Shown in pieces: positions 23,555 through 32,480 of a stretch of 64,000 nucleotides of DNA. A program made the position numbers and the translations under genes. The DNA is from Flavobacteriales bacterium. GTDB taxonomy: Bacteria > Bacteroidota > Bacteroidia > Flavobacteriales_F > PHOS-HE28. The notes beneath the pieces are model-generated. The model did no database searches and was not told the origin of the DNA. It saw only the letters and a program-made list of their open reading frames with translations. The stretch's first letter is position 1; every line of letters starts with the position of its first letter. The DNA is taken from the NCBI GenBank assembly GCA_016719225.1, contig JADKAN010000004.1:62001-126000 (forward strand), written 5' to 3'.

Positions 23555-24334
23555 ATGTCCTTTTCCAATCTATTGATCGCTGATGCGGACGGCATCCGCA
23601 CCATCACCATCAACCGCCCGGACCAGCTGAACGCGCTGAATAGCGCCACCATCGGCGAACTGGACCAAGCGCTGAACCACGCCCAGGCCGACAAAGCCGT
23701 GCGCGTGCTCATCATTACCGGCAGCGGCCCGAAGGCTTTCGTGGCCGGTGCCGACATCAAGGAGTTCGCGCACTTTTCCGTGGAAGAAGGCAAGATGCTC
23801 AGCGCCGAAGGACACAAACAGCTCTTCGACCATGTGGAGCATTTCGAAAAGCCGGTGATCGCAGCAGTGAACGGTTTCGCCTTAGGTGGCGGATTGGAAT
23901 TGGCTATGAGCTGCCACTTTCGCGTGGCCAGCGACAACGCGCGCATGGGCCTTCCGGAAACAAGCCTCGGGGTGATCCCCGGCTACGGCGGCACGCAACG
24001 CCTCGCCCGCCTCGTAGGCAAGGGCAAGGCCATGGAAATGATCTTCACCGCTGGCATGATCAAAGCCGACGAGGCCCTGCAATGGGGCTTGGTGAACCAC
24101 GTTGTACCACAGGCCGAACTGCTGACCAAGTGCAACGAGCTGGCCGCCGCGATCATGAAGAACTCCCCTACCGCATTAGCCTCCGCCATCCGCGCGGTAA
24201 ACGCCGGTTACGAGCCGGGCGCCAACGGCATGCAACGCGAGATCGAGGAGTTCGGAAAATGCTTCGGCACACCTGATTTCATTGAGGGAACAGGAGCGTT
24301 CTTGGAGAAGAGGAAGCCGGTGTTCGGTAAGTGA
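23555..24334 (+). CDS. Enoyl-CoA hydratase (crotonase family)
   Basis: 259 aa, normal family length. The oxyanion-hole segment AFVAGADIKEF and the GFALGGGLELAMSCHFRVAS block are present. The two catalytic glutamates are at Glu115 (GGLELA) and Glu135 (LPETSLG), matching those of mitochondrial enoyl-CoA hydratase. It hydrates trans-2-enoyl-CoA to 3-hydroxyacyl-CoA in fatty-acid or amino-acid degradation. The ATG at 23555 (MSFSNLLIADADG) is preferred to a TTG at 23546. It stands alone, not with other beta-oxidation genes, so its exact pathway is open. Confidence 0.93.
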   Translation: MSFSNLLIADADGIRTITINRPDQLNALNSATIGELDQALNHAQADKAVRVLIITGSGPKAFVAGADIKEFAHFSVEEGKMLSAEGHKQLFDHVEHFEKPVIAAVNGFALGGGLELAMSCHFRVASDNARMGLPETSLGVIPGYGGTQRLARLVGKGKAMEMIFTAGMIKADEALQWGLVNHVVPQAELLTKCNELAAAIMKNSPTALASAIRAVNAGYEPGANGMQREIEEFGKCFGTPDFIEGTGAFLEKRKPVFGK

Positions 24335-24336
24335 AT

Positions 24337-24440
24337 CCACGGATGGTCACAGATGAACACGGATTGAATTCGGCCTCCGATCGTATCCACGTCCCCTTCT
24401 TATTTATGTGCAGTTATATGCGGTTCGCATTTCATAGGCC
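24337..24440. repeat. Degenerate dispersed-type repeat between enoyl-CoA hydratase and flippase genes
   Basis: Bases 24337-24366 contain CCACGGATGGTCACAGATG followed by AACACGGATT. A degenerate, inverted-looking counterpart (TTTATGTGCAGTTATATGC) lies near 24410-24428. From memory, CACAGATGAACACGGAT-type stretches occur as dispersed intergenic repeats in many environmental bacterial genomes. No gene is visible in the 121-bp gap. Confidence 0.45.
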
Positions 24441-24455
24441 TCATCCTATTCTAAC

Positions 24456-25943
24456 GTGAGCGTCCTCGGCAAACTCGCAGGCCAGACGGCCATCTACGGG
24501 GTGAGCAGCATCGTTGCGCGCTTCCTCAACTACCTTCTTACGCCACTATATACCAGCCGAGGGGTCTTCGCGCCAGCGGCCTTCGGGGTGATCACCTCGC
24601 TCTATGCGTGGACGGCATTCCTCAACGTGGTGCTCACCTATGGGATGGAGACCACCTTCTTCCGCTTTGCAAGCAAGCACGAAGGCAACAAACGGATCTA
24701 CACCACAGCCGTGTACCTGCTAGCCGCCACCACATTGGTCTTCCTGGCACTCGGAATGCTCTTCGCACCCTTCATCGCAGAGGTAATGGGCTATCCGGAC
24801 CATGTTACCTCCGTGCGCCTGCTGGTGATGATCATCGGCATCGAGGCGATGGCAACCGTGCCCATGGCCAACCTGCGCCTGAAGAACCGGCCGTGGAAGT
24901 TCGCCGCCATCAACGTGGCCAGCGTGGTGCTGAACGTGGTGATGAGCCTCTTCATCTTCATGTACTGCATGCCCAAGTACAACGCCGGGGAAAGCAATGC
25001 GCTGATCAATGCCGTGTACGATCCGAGCTTCGGCGTGGGCTATGTCTTCCTCCTCAACTTCATCAGCAGCGGCCTGAAATTCCTGTTGTTGCTTCCGGAA
25101 TGGCCACCACTGAGCTTCGGATCCTCGGAGCGGGCATTCGACACCAAGCTTCTGCGGCCCATGCTGGCGTTCGGGCTTCCACTATTGATCGCGGGCCTGG
25201 CCGGCATGACCAACGAAACAGCGGACCGGGTGCTGATGAAACACCTGCTTCCGGCGAATATCGCGGATGCCCAGATCGGGATCTACGGCGCCTGCTACAA
25301 GCTGGCGATGCTCATCACACTCTTCATACAGGCCTTCCGCTTCGCAGCCGAACCGTTCTTCTTCAGCCATGCCAAAGAGAAGGACAGCCGCCAGACGTTC
25401 GCCCGCATCATGAACATCTTCGTGGCGGTCTGCATGAGCGCCTTTCTCCTCGTGATGCTCTTCCTGGACGCGTTCAAATGGTTCATCCCCAACCCGGCGT
25501 ACTGGCCCGGCTTGGTCGTGGTACCCATCCTGATGCTGGCCAATGTTTTCCTCGGCATCTACTACAACCAGAGCGTGTGGTACAAGTTGAGCGACCGCAC
25601 CCGCGCGGGCAGCACCATCTCCATCATCGGAGCCATCATCACACTGACGCTCTTGTTCTGGTGGATCCCGATCTTCGGCTATCTAGGCGCCGCTTGGGCC
25701 ACCTTCATCTGCTATGCTTCAATGGCCGTGATCAGCTACGTGTGGGGCCAGAAGCATTATCCCGTTCCCTACAACGTGCAGCGCGTGCTTGGGTACATGG
25801 CAGCAGGAGTGTTTCTATGGTGGAGCTGTGAGCGTTTACCCCTGGAAGGCCTGGGGAAATATGGACTTCGTGCCGGTGTTTTCCTAGCGTATGCTCTCTG
25901 GGCGATTCAGTTGGAGCGAAAGCCCCGAAAAGTGCTTCAATAG
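24456..25943 (+). CDS. Oligosaccharide flippase family protein (Wzx/MATE-like)
   Basis: 495 aa, starting at a GTG. It has about 13-14 hydrophobic helices throughout and the characteristic first segment GKLAGQTAIYGVSSIVARFLNYLLTPLYTSRG. Such proteins move lipid-linked glycan units across the inner membrane for surface polysaccharide, O-antigen or teichoic-acid-like polymers. No glycan genes are adjacent (the glycosyltransferases lie at 53-55 kb), so it may belong to a split pathway. The family call is confident; the substrate is unknown. Confidence 0.88.
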   Translation: MSVLGKLAGQTAIYGVSSIVARFLNYLLTPLYTSRGVFAPAAFGVITSLYAWTAFLNVVLTYGMETTFFRFASKHEGNKRIYTTAVYLLAATTLVFLALGMLFAPFIAEVMGYPDHVTSVRLLVMIIGIEAMATVPMANLRLKNRPWKFAAINVASVVLNVVMSLFIFMYCMPKYNAGESNALINAVYDPSFGVGYVFLLNFISSGLKFLLLLPEWPPLSFGSSERAFDTKLLRPMLAFGLPLLIAGLAGMTNETADRVLMKHLLPANIADAQIGIYGACYKLAMLITLFIQAFRFAAEPFFFSHAKEKDSRQTFARIMNIFVAVCMSAFLLVMLFLDAFKWFIPNPAYWPGLVVVPILMLANVFLGIYYNQSVWYKLSDRTRAGSTISIIGAIITLTLLFWWIPIFGYLGAAWATFICYASMAVISYVWGQKHYPVPYNVQRVLGYMAAGVFLWWSCERLPLEGLGKYGLRAGVFLAYALWAIQLERKPRKVLQ

Positions 25944-26062
25944 ACCACTGCTGACCTTGTAACCCTAACGGCTTGGTGGCGTAGAAATGCCCACCGCGGG
26001 CTTCCCGTGGACCCCCCAACCCCTTACTGCAGATGGACCACCGGAAACCGCATTTAAACTGT

Positions 26063-27943
26063 ATGAGGTCGGCTTTCGCGACCACCTTGTTGGCATTAGC
26101 CCTGACGTCAACAACGACACAAGCCCAAGTTGAACTCATAAGCGGCGGCGGTTTTGATAATTCCGTCAGTACGTTCGCTGCCAACGGTTGGACAACGGCC
26201 ATGGCTGGCTACTACCGCCAATGGCAGGTAGGTCCTTTGGGCGGAGCTGCTTCGGGGACGAAGTCTGCGTATCTAGGTTCCACACAAGTGCACGATGGCA
26301 GCAACTTGGCATCGGTGGTGCATTTCTACCGTGATGTGACCATACCCGCCAACGCTTATGGCGTTAGCCTCAAATTCAAGTACCGCATGCCCGTGGTGGA
26401 CAATGGGCGCGACTATTTCCGCGTGTACACCACGGGCGCCACTACAGTGCCTGTTGCAGGTCTTGTACCCGGTGCAGGATTCACCCAGCGGTTCGAGAAC
26501 ACGGCGATCGCCACACCGGCCTTTATTTCCGCTCCTGCGCTCGACCTTAGCTCATTGGCAGGATCGGCCCCTGTAACGGTCCGCTTGGTGTTCACCTTCG
26601 TTTCCAATGGGCTTCTCCCACATGCCAATCCTTCGGTGGACGATGTCTCCTTGACCATTCAAGGAGCTCCACCATGCACCGGAAACAGGGTGGTAGTGGC
26701 CATCAATACGGATCAACATGCTGACCAGACAACTTGGCAGATCAAGAACGACGCTGGTGGTATTTTGGCCAACGGTGGTCCCTACCTCGGCCGCAACAAC
26801 ACCCTGGTGACCGACACCGTATGCTTAGGTACGAACTCCGGTTGTTTCACCCTGCAGTTATTCGACAACTTCGGGGACGGACTCGGTGGCGGATCATGGA
26901 AATTGCTCACCGTTACGGGAGGAGTGATCTTGAGCGACCAGTTCGAGCGGGGCTATGTAAGCCCTTCGCAATCGCCCACCTCCTCCTCGTATGGCGCTGG
27001 CCATTCATTCTGCATGCCCTTGGGTTCCGCCAACATCAACTCTGATGAGTGCGGCATTTTCACCAACAACCTCAACAATAAGGTGTACTGCAACATGGTG
27101 TCCTCAGCCACGCAATACGAGTTCGAGTTCACCGACCCGGACAATGGCTTTCTACGGCGCATTATCCAGAACACGAATTATGTGAAATTCATTGATCTGG
27201 GATCCAGCCCGCTGATCCCTGGTGTTCGTTATTTCTGCCGAGTACGCACCAACGCGAATGGCCCACTTGCCTCCGCTCGCTGGGGAACTGGGTGCGAAAT
27301 GGGTATTGGAGTAGAGGAAACCCTGCTTTGCACTGAGCTTATCAGCTCACCAGCCTATGGCCATTCATGCAATGAAATGCGCAAATTCGGCTATTACGGC
27401 GGCTACATCTACGCAAAGCCTGTTCTGGGTGCGACCCAATATCAGTTCAACATCTATACCGCTGGTGGGGTTTATGATACGTTGATCTCTCGCTCCTCCT
27501 ACATCCTACAACTGAAGTGGACGGGCAATCCCTTGGTGGATGGCACCACGTATAATGTGGCCGTCAATGCCATCACTTCGGGACAGAATACAGGCTTCTG
27601 CCCCACCACCTGCACCGTCACCATCAACAACGCGCTGCTTTCGCAGACACAGGTCCACCAGCTGGATGCAGGCACTCAGCAAAACCTGGAAGTGTGGCCC
27701 AACCCGAACGATGGACGCGATGTCGCCTTGAACATCGCCGGTCTGGGGGATCAGGTGGATCACGCCAATGTGGAGCTGTACGATGCCACGGGCCGATTGG
27801 TGAGATCCTTGGCTGTTCCTGTGCAGAACGGTTTGATGAACAACACCATGAACCTGACCGGGGTGGCCAATGGCACTTACGTGCTGCGCGTTCAGGCCGG
27901 CGAAAAGGTCTATAACAGCGCCTTGGTCGTAAGGCAGCAATAG
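26063..27943 (+). CDS. Secreted protein with T9SS type A sorting domain
   Basis: About 626 aa from the ATG at 26063, which starts a signal peptide (MRSAFATTLLALALTSTTTQAQ). Residues about 30-210 (LISGGGFDNSVSTFAANGW..., RDVTIPANAYGVSLKFKYRM..., PSVDDVSLTIQG) look like a jelly-roll/MAM-like adhesion module common in T9SS cargo. A later segment (LQLFDNFGDGLGGGSWKLLTVTGG) is a proprotein-convertase-P-like strand pattern, and two repeated blocks with EFEFTDPDNGF/YQFNIYTAGG follow. The end (LEVWPNPNDGRD, VELYDATGRLVRSL, GVANGTYVLRVQAGE) is a clear sorting domain. Probably an extracellular adhesin-like protein. Confidence 0.85.
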   Translation: MRSAFATTLLALALTSTTTQAQVELISGGGFDNSVSTFAANGWTTAMAGYYRQWQVGPLGGAASGTKSAYLGSTQVHDGSNLASVVHFYRDVTIPANAYGVSLKFKYRMPVVDNGRDYFRVYTTGATTVPVAGLVPGAGFTQRFENTAIATPAFISAPALDLSSLAGSAPVTVRLVFTFVSNGLLPHANPSVDDVSLTIQGAPPCTGNRVVVAINTDQHADQTTWQIKNDAGGILANGGPYLGRNNTLVTDTVCLGTNSGCFTLQLFDNFGDGLGGGSWKLLTVTGGVILSDQFERGYVSPSQSPTSSSYGAGHSFCMPLGSANINSDECGIFTNNLNNKVYCNMVSSATQYEFEFTDPDNGFLRRIIQNTNYVKFIDLGSSPLIPGVRYFCRVRTNANGPLASARWGTGCEMGIGVEETLLCTELISSPAYGHSCNEMRKFGYYGGYIYAKPVLGATQYQFNIYTAGGVYDTLISRSSYILQLKWTGNPLVDGTTYNVAVNAITSGQNTGFCPTTCTVTINNALLSQTQVHQLDAGTQQNLEVWPNPNDGRDVALNIAGLGDQVDHANVELYDATGRLVRSLAVPVQNGLMNNTMNLTGVANGTYVLRVQAGEKVYNSALVVRQQ

Positions 27944-27968
27944 CGCTAGAAGATCGATCAAGCGAAAG

Positions 27969-27989
27969 CCCTCTGCGAAGAGGGTTTTT
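27969..27989 (+). terminator. Rho-independent terminator after T9SS gene
   Basis: CCCTCT pairs with AGAGGG around a GCGA tetraloop, followed by TTTTT. It starts 26 bases after the upstream stop and sits at the convergent junction with ybeY. Confidence 0.8.
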
Positions 27990-27992
27990 GCG

Positions 27993-28430
27993 TTATTTGG
28001 AGCGACGTAACGCCGTCAGGTACTTGTCCTCCATGGCCCGCATGGCTTTCTTTTTGGCCGGGCTCTTATCGTCGTGGCCCAAGAGATGAAGCAGCCCGTG
28101 TACCATTACTCTTTGCAATTCGGCCTGCACGGGCACCTTGAACGACGATGCATTCTCCTTTACACGGTCGTAACTGATCAGGATATCCCCGGAAACACCC
28201 GTTCCTGTCTGCAGGTCAAAGGTTATGACGTCGGTGAACTCGTCGTGGCCCAAATACCTTTTGTTAAAGGGTAGAAGCCCTTTGTCCGAGAGCAGGACGA
28301 ACGTGAGCTCACCCACGGAATGGCCATGGTCCGAAGCTACTTTTCGCAGCCACTTACGCAACAGCTCACGATCGCGGAAGGCATTGGCGACCTCCACCGC
28401 CTTGAAGACGATCTGGCCGCTGCCCACCAT
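27993..28430 (-). CDS. ybeY: Endoribonuclease YbeY (rRNA maturation)
   Basis: 145 aa. The zinc site HGLLHLLGHD (His111, His115, His119) is the YbeY signature, and the preceding DEFTDVITFDL strand is typical. It is an endonuclease needed for 16S rRNA 3' processing and ribosome quality control. The start overlaps the stop of the upstream ATPase gene by one base (TAATG), and a terminator from the opposite side closes the operon. In several Flavobacteria ybeY is followed by mnmG, as I recall; here mnmG lies 9 kb away on the other strand. Confidence 0.95.
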   Translation of the reverse strand: MVGSGQIVFKAVEVANAFRDRELLRKWLRKVASDHGHSVGELTFVLLSDKGLLPFNKRYLGHDEFTDVITFDLQTGTGVSGDILISYDRVKENASSFKVPVQAELQRVMVHGLLHLLGHDDKSPAKKKAMRAMEDKYLTALRRSK

Positions 28431-28873
28431 TATTCAACGGGTGGCTTGAGGCTGAAGGTGATCTCAGCGGTTGCGCCATTGTCGGAGAATTTCACCTGGT
28501 CCGACAATGCACGCATCAGGAAAACACCACGCCCATGCGGCTTTTCGATGTTTCGGGGGTCAGTGGGGTCAGGCAGGTTTTCGTGATCGAATCCCGGGCC
28601 CTCATCGCTAACAGTGAATGTTATCAAGTCCCCTTGGGTATCGTACCCTATGCTCACACGTTTTTGAGGGTCCAGTGCATTGCCATGATGAATGGCATTG
28701 TTCACCGCTTCCGTCAGTGCGATGAGGATGTTGCCATAGAGCGATTCAGGCACGTTGTGCTCGGCACAAGCCTGATCGATAAGCTTCTCGGCCAAGGCGA
28801 TGTTCTCCGCTTTTGCGGGAAAATCTATGTGCTTCGTGGAGTGGACGTCTTGTGCGGTGGTTCCCATCTTCAA
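28430..28873 (-). CDS. Anti-sigma-factor-like ATP-binding protein (HATPase, RsbW-type)
   Basis: 147 aa (a second ATG six bases in is an alternative start). The GHKL motifs are visible: LIALTEAVNNAIHHGN (N-box), VSDEGPGF (G1) and HGRGVFLMRALSDQV (glycine lid). It is a single ATPase domain without a histidine-phosphotransfer part, as in RsbW/SpoIIAB regulators that bind a sigma factor or an anti-anti-sigma protein. No such partner gene is nearby. It sits exactly between the DUF4175 gene (no spacer) and ybeY (1-base overlap), so the three are co-transcribed. Confidence 0.85.
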   Translation of the reverse strand: MKMGTTAQDVHSTKHIDFPAKAENIALAEKLIDQACAEHNVPESLYGNILIALTEAVNNAIHHGNALDPQKRVSIGYDTQGDLITFTVSDEGPGFDHENLPDPTDPRNIEKPHGRGVFLMRALSDQVKFSDNGATAEITFSLKPPVE

Positions 28874-31800
28874 CTATCGGGGTCGGTCAAAAGTATCGAA
28901 ATACCGATCAACGCGTGTCTTGTAGTAGGGTTTTAACCCCGGAGGCACTGTTCGCAAGAGTTCCGCTTCGCGCTGGCGGTCCTGTTGATACTGGAAGAAA
29001 CGCTGTGGATCGGGGTGGTCAAGCTCCTTGCCTTGGGTGCTTTCACGCTTCTGGTCCAATTCCCTCTCCTGCGCGGCCTTCTCGGCTTCAAGCATGCGTG
29101 TCATGATGTCCTGCTGGCGGCGGATGGACTCTTGTGTGAGCTGCTGGTTCACGATGTCCTTTTCATTCTCCTTCATTTGCTCAGCCAGCTTTTCCAAGCC
29201 GTTCCCGCTCCCGCTGCCGTCCTTGTTCAGCTCTTGGGCCATCTGTTGCATTTGCTGCCGGAGCGCGGACTGCTGGGCGGCCAATTTGGCCAACTGCTCG
29301 CTCATGCCAGCACCCATGCCGCCCGGGGTTTGCTGGCCTGGTTTATCGCCGGGCTTTTTCCCTTTTTCCAAGGCCTTCTTCATCTCTTCCAATTGCTTGG
29401 AAAGTGCTTCCTGCTGAGCCTTGATCTTCTGCATTTTTTTACTGTCACCGCTGCTACTGCCCATGCCGCCGGGTTTGTTACAACTCCCCTTGCCCGGCAT
29501 CCCACTCGCCTGCTGCTGCATTTGGCGCAGCGCCTCATCCAGCATCAGCGCCAAATTATTCAGGCTGGTCATGGCCCGTTGCTGTTTGTCCGCCGCTATG
29601 GGCCGCTCGCGTTCGTTCGCGCGGGCCTCGGCCAAGTGCGCCAGCGCTTGGTCCATGTTGTCATTCACCAAGTTCATTTCGCGGTTCACCATGGCCTCCA
29701 GTTGCGGCACGCGCTTGCTAAGGGCGAAAAGCGAGTCTTCCACCAACCGCGAATCGTCGCGTAGTTTCTTCTGCTTCCTACCGATGTCCACAAGGTGTGG
29801 ATCGCGCACTGCGGTGGATTCGAGGTCGTTCAAATTGGCTTCTTGGTCGAAACTCAGTTGTACGATGTTCTCCAGCAGTTGCCGGAGTGCGTCCATATCC
29901 TCTTCGCTCTGCTGTTGCTGGTCCTGCTCCATGGCACTGCGCATGGCAGCGGCCAATTGATCCATCTGCTCGCCTGCCTTCTGCTGGCTTTCACTCGCTT
30001 TTTTCTGCTGCTGCTTCTCCAACTGCTCACTGCTGTTCTCCTGCTCTTTTTGTATCCCCTGCTCCTGCTCCTCTGTCTTGGGCAGGTCCATGGGGCGTTC
30101 CAATGCTTTGTTCTTCTTATCCAATGAATCCAATTGATCGCGCACGCCTTGGAATTCCTTGTTGAGGGAATCCTGTTCCTGCTTCAGCCCATCCTGATCC
30201 CCTTTGCCGTCCTTCGTCTCCTCACTCAGCTTTTTCTGCTCTTCAGCGAGCTTCTCCAGTTGGTCAGCAATGTCCTCGGCCTTTTGTTCCACCTCCATCT
30301 GCTTGAACTGTTCCATGGCCCTGTCCAGTTCCTTTTCAATGTCCTCTTGGCTGAGTTTCATGTCCTGCATCTTCTCCTGCAGTTGCCCTTTATCGATCTT
30401 CTCCAACATTTCCTGCACCTGCCGGTACAGCTCCTTCATCTGCTCGCTCAACACGTTCTCGAACAGCTGTTGCACCTGTTGCTGTTTTTGCAGGATCCGC
30501 TCGTCCGCCTGTTTGTAGCTCTGCTGTTCCTGTTGGCTTTGCTTCAGCGTTTCCGTAGCCTTTTCAATGCGCTGCTCCAGTTGTTTCTGCCGATCCAGTA
30601 CGTCCTGCATTTTCTGCTTGTCCTGCCAGTTCAGCTCCTTTTTTTCCTGCATGTCCCGGCGCATCTTCTCCAGATCCCGCTGCAAGTCCTGCGCTGCCTT
30701 TATGCTTTGGTGCAGCTCATCCTTGATGGCCTCGCCTTGCTTGTCCTGCTTGGCAGCCAGTTCTTCCAATGTAGGTGCTGCAAAGACCTGAGTAGCGCTC
30801 TTCGTGCTCTTGCTGCCGTTGACGCCGTCGTTGTCCCAAACTTCGAACCAATATTCCAACTTGTCGCCGGGCATCAAGCGCAACGCATCCAGGTCCTCGA
30901 AGTCGAAGAATGACTGTCGGGTTACGCCCTGTTGCACCGCGATCTCCTTGGTGCGCTCGCGTTGGTCAGCGCTAATGCTGTCGCCTCCTGCCGTGAAGCG
31001 ATAATGGAAAGCCAGGCGTTTGAACCCGTGATCATCGCCGATGTCCCCTTTGAACCAAAGCCTGCGTGGGGAGAGGCTGTCCGGCTTCTGTTCCACGGCT
31101 ATTGTAGGATAAAGGTCAGGCACCACATCGATTCGGTATTGTGCAGGCGGCTGTGTCGCCGTGCCCCGGTTGAGGGGTTGCATCGAATAACCGCCACCAT
31201 GGACGAAACGTTTGGCGGCAGTGAAAACCTGTCCGCCCGTTGCCCCTTCGCGCACAGGAGAAAGCAAGTACGTTGAATCCTCAAAAACCATGGACAGGCT
31301 GTCCGCACCCTTTGTTTCCGCGGTCCAAGTGACACGCGTTCCCGCAGGGACGGAAATGTCGCCGGAGCTATTGGACGTGGTGTTACGCATGCCCAAGTAG
31401 GGCGGGTATTCCAGTGCCATTGAAAGGCCCAAGAGCATCGGGTTGGCTTCGGTCTCCAAGCGCATGGTAGCACTCTTGAACCCCTCGGCCCCCAATTGGA
31501 AATCCACCGGGGCCTGCACATTGCGGAACCGGTGGCTGAACCGGTCCGCACCCTGCCGTACCAAGGGCACGTGCTGCCCACCGATGTCCATGAATACCTG
31601 CTGTGGCAATGCATCACCCTGCATCTGTACCTCCAGCTCAAAGTCCTCGTTCTCGGGCACTTTTAGCTCCTTATTCAACACATTGAATTGGAAAGGTGCT
31701 TCCGGAAGGAACTCTATACCATGTGCTAAAAGGCGCTTGGTAGGCCCTGTGATCAAGCTGGGCGCTGCAAAGAGCAGAATAAGAAGGACACCTACCGGTG

Positions 31801-32287
31801 GCAATGCGAAGCGCAGGTAGCGGCGATTAAGGCCCAGGTCGATGGCCGTACTGAACGGCACCGGCGAAAGTTCCCGGCTGCGTTGCTCGATACTGGCTTC
31901 GATCAACTGGCGCCGCTGTGGGTCTTCGTCGCTTTGTCCGCGCAATTGAAGGGTATTCAACAACTTGTCGCGCACTTCCGGAAAATGCCGCCCCACGATC
32001 CTGGCCGCTTCCTCGTGCCCGATCACATTCCCCAGTCGGAACAGCTTCACCAATGGCAACGCGATAAAACGTACCAGGACCACTGCGGCCAACACCGCCA
32101 GCGACCAGAACACCACCGTGCGCACACCGGTGCCGAAACGACCGAAATATTCGCCCAATGAAGCCACCAGAAAAAAGAGGACCAACAGCCCAACGCTGTA
32201 CAATGCGCCGCGTATCAGCCGGTCTTTGTAGTACTTCCGGATAAAGCCGTCCAGCTTGGCGATGAGCAGGTCGTAGTCGGAGGCCAT
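28874..32287 (-). CDS. DUF4175 family membrane protein with long Gln-rich coiled coil
   Basis: 1137 aa. Two N-terminal transmembrane helices (about residues 25-45 and 60-80, LYSVGLLVLFFLVASL and VVFWSLAVLAAVVLV) and a third near 165 precede a beta-rich extracytoplasmic region (about 180-490). From about residue 500 to 1000 the sequence is a very long coiled coil of Gln, Glu, Lys and Met. The end is basic (DRYFDTFDRPR). This layout is that of DUF4175, a protein conserved in Bacteroidota with unknown function. Its constant partnership with the RsbW-like ATPase and YbeY hints at a shared stress or translation-linked role, which is inference. Confidence 0.88.
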   Translation of the reverse strand: MASDYDLLIAKLDGFIRKYYKDRLIRGALYSVGLLVLFFLVASLGEYFGRFGTGVRTVVFWSLAVLAAVVLVRFIALPLVKLFRLGNVIGHEEAARIVGRHFPEVRDKLLNTLQLRGQSDEDPQRRQLIEASIEQRSRELSPVPFSTAIDLGLNRRYLRFALPPVGVLLILLFAAPSLITGPTKRLLAHGIEFLPEAPFQFNVLNKELKVPENEDFELEVQMQGDALPQQVFMDIGGQHVPLVRQGADRFSHRFRNVQAPVDFQLGAEGFKSATMRLETEANPMLLGLSMALEYPPYLGMRNTTSNSSGDISVPAGTRVTWTAETKGADSLSMVFEDSTYLLSPVREGATGGQVFTAAKRFVHGGGYSMQPLNRGTATQPPAQYRIDVVPDLYPTIAVEQKPDSLSPRRLWFKGDIGDDHGFKRLAFHYRFTAGGDSISADQRERTKEIAVQQGVTRQSFFDFEDLDALRLMPGDKLEYWFEVWDNDGVNGSKSTKSATQVFAAPTLEELAAKQDKQGEAIKDELHQSIKAAQDLQRDLEKMRRDMQEKKELNWQDKQKMQDVLDRQKQLEQRIEKATETLKQSQQEQQSYKQADERILQKQQQVQQLFENVLSEQMKELYRQVQEMLEKIDKGQLQEKMQDMKLSQEDIEKELDRAMEQFKQMEVEQKAEDIADQLEKLAEEQKKLSEETKDGKGDQDGLKQEQDSLNKEFQGVRDQLDSLDKKNKALERPMDLPKTEEQEQGIQKEQENSSEQLEKQQQKKASESQQKAGEQMDQLAAAMRSAMEQDQQQQSEEDMDALRQLLENIVQLSFDQEANLNDLESTAVRDPHLVDIGRKQKKLRDDSRLVEDSLFALSKRVPQLEAMVNREMNLVNDNMDQALAHLAEARANERERPIAADKQQRAMTSLNNLALMLDEALRQMQQQASGMPGKGSCNKPGGMGSSSGDSKKMQKIKAQQEALSKQLEEMKKALEKGKKPGDKPGQQTPGGMGAGMSEQLAKLAAQQSALRQQMQQMAQELNKDGSGSGNGLEKLAEQMKENEKDIVNQQLTQESIRRQQDIMTRMLEAEKAAQERELDQKRESTQGKELDHPDPQRFFQYQQDRQREAELLRTVPPGLKPYYKTRVDRYFDTFDRPR

Positions 32288-32414
32288 GGAACAGGGATGC
32301 GGATCTTAGAACGGTGCGGCCTCGTTGGAATTGCCCCGAAAGTTAGTTAGGAATGTAGCCTAAGCCGGAAGGGCATCTGGGGATGTCTTCAACATCCAAG
32401 AATCCAGGGCACTG

Positions 32415-32442
32415 AAAAGGCCACACCGGAGTGAGTGTGGTC
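32415..32442 (-). terminator. Hairpin terminator after the cupin-like gene
   Basis: Read on the minus strand, GACCACAC pairs with GTGTGGCC (one G-T pair) around an eight-base loop and is followed by TTTT. It is about 40 bases beyond the cupin-like stop. A second small hairpin (GGATGT...ACATCC, 32381-32397) lies further on. The rest of 32288-32480 shows no gene. Confidence 0.6.
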
Positions 32443-32480
32443 GAGACGGGCTTTTGCCGAGCAGGGAAGATCACAGAGCC

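Noticed and set aside
29795..30913. Plus-strand Leu/Phe-rich frames opposite the DUF4175 coiled coil
   Set aside because: Antisense of CAG/GAG codon runs produces artificial Leu/Phe-rich 'membrane' proteins.
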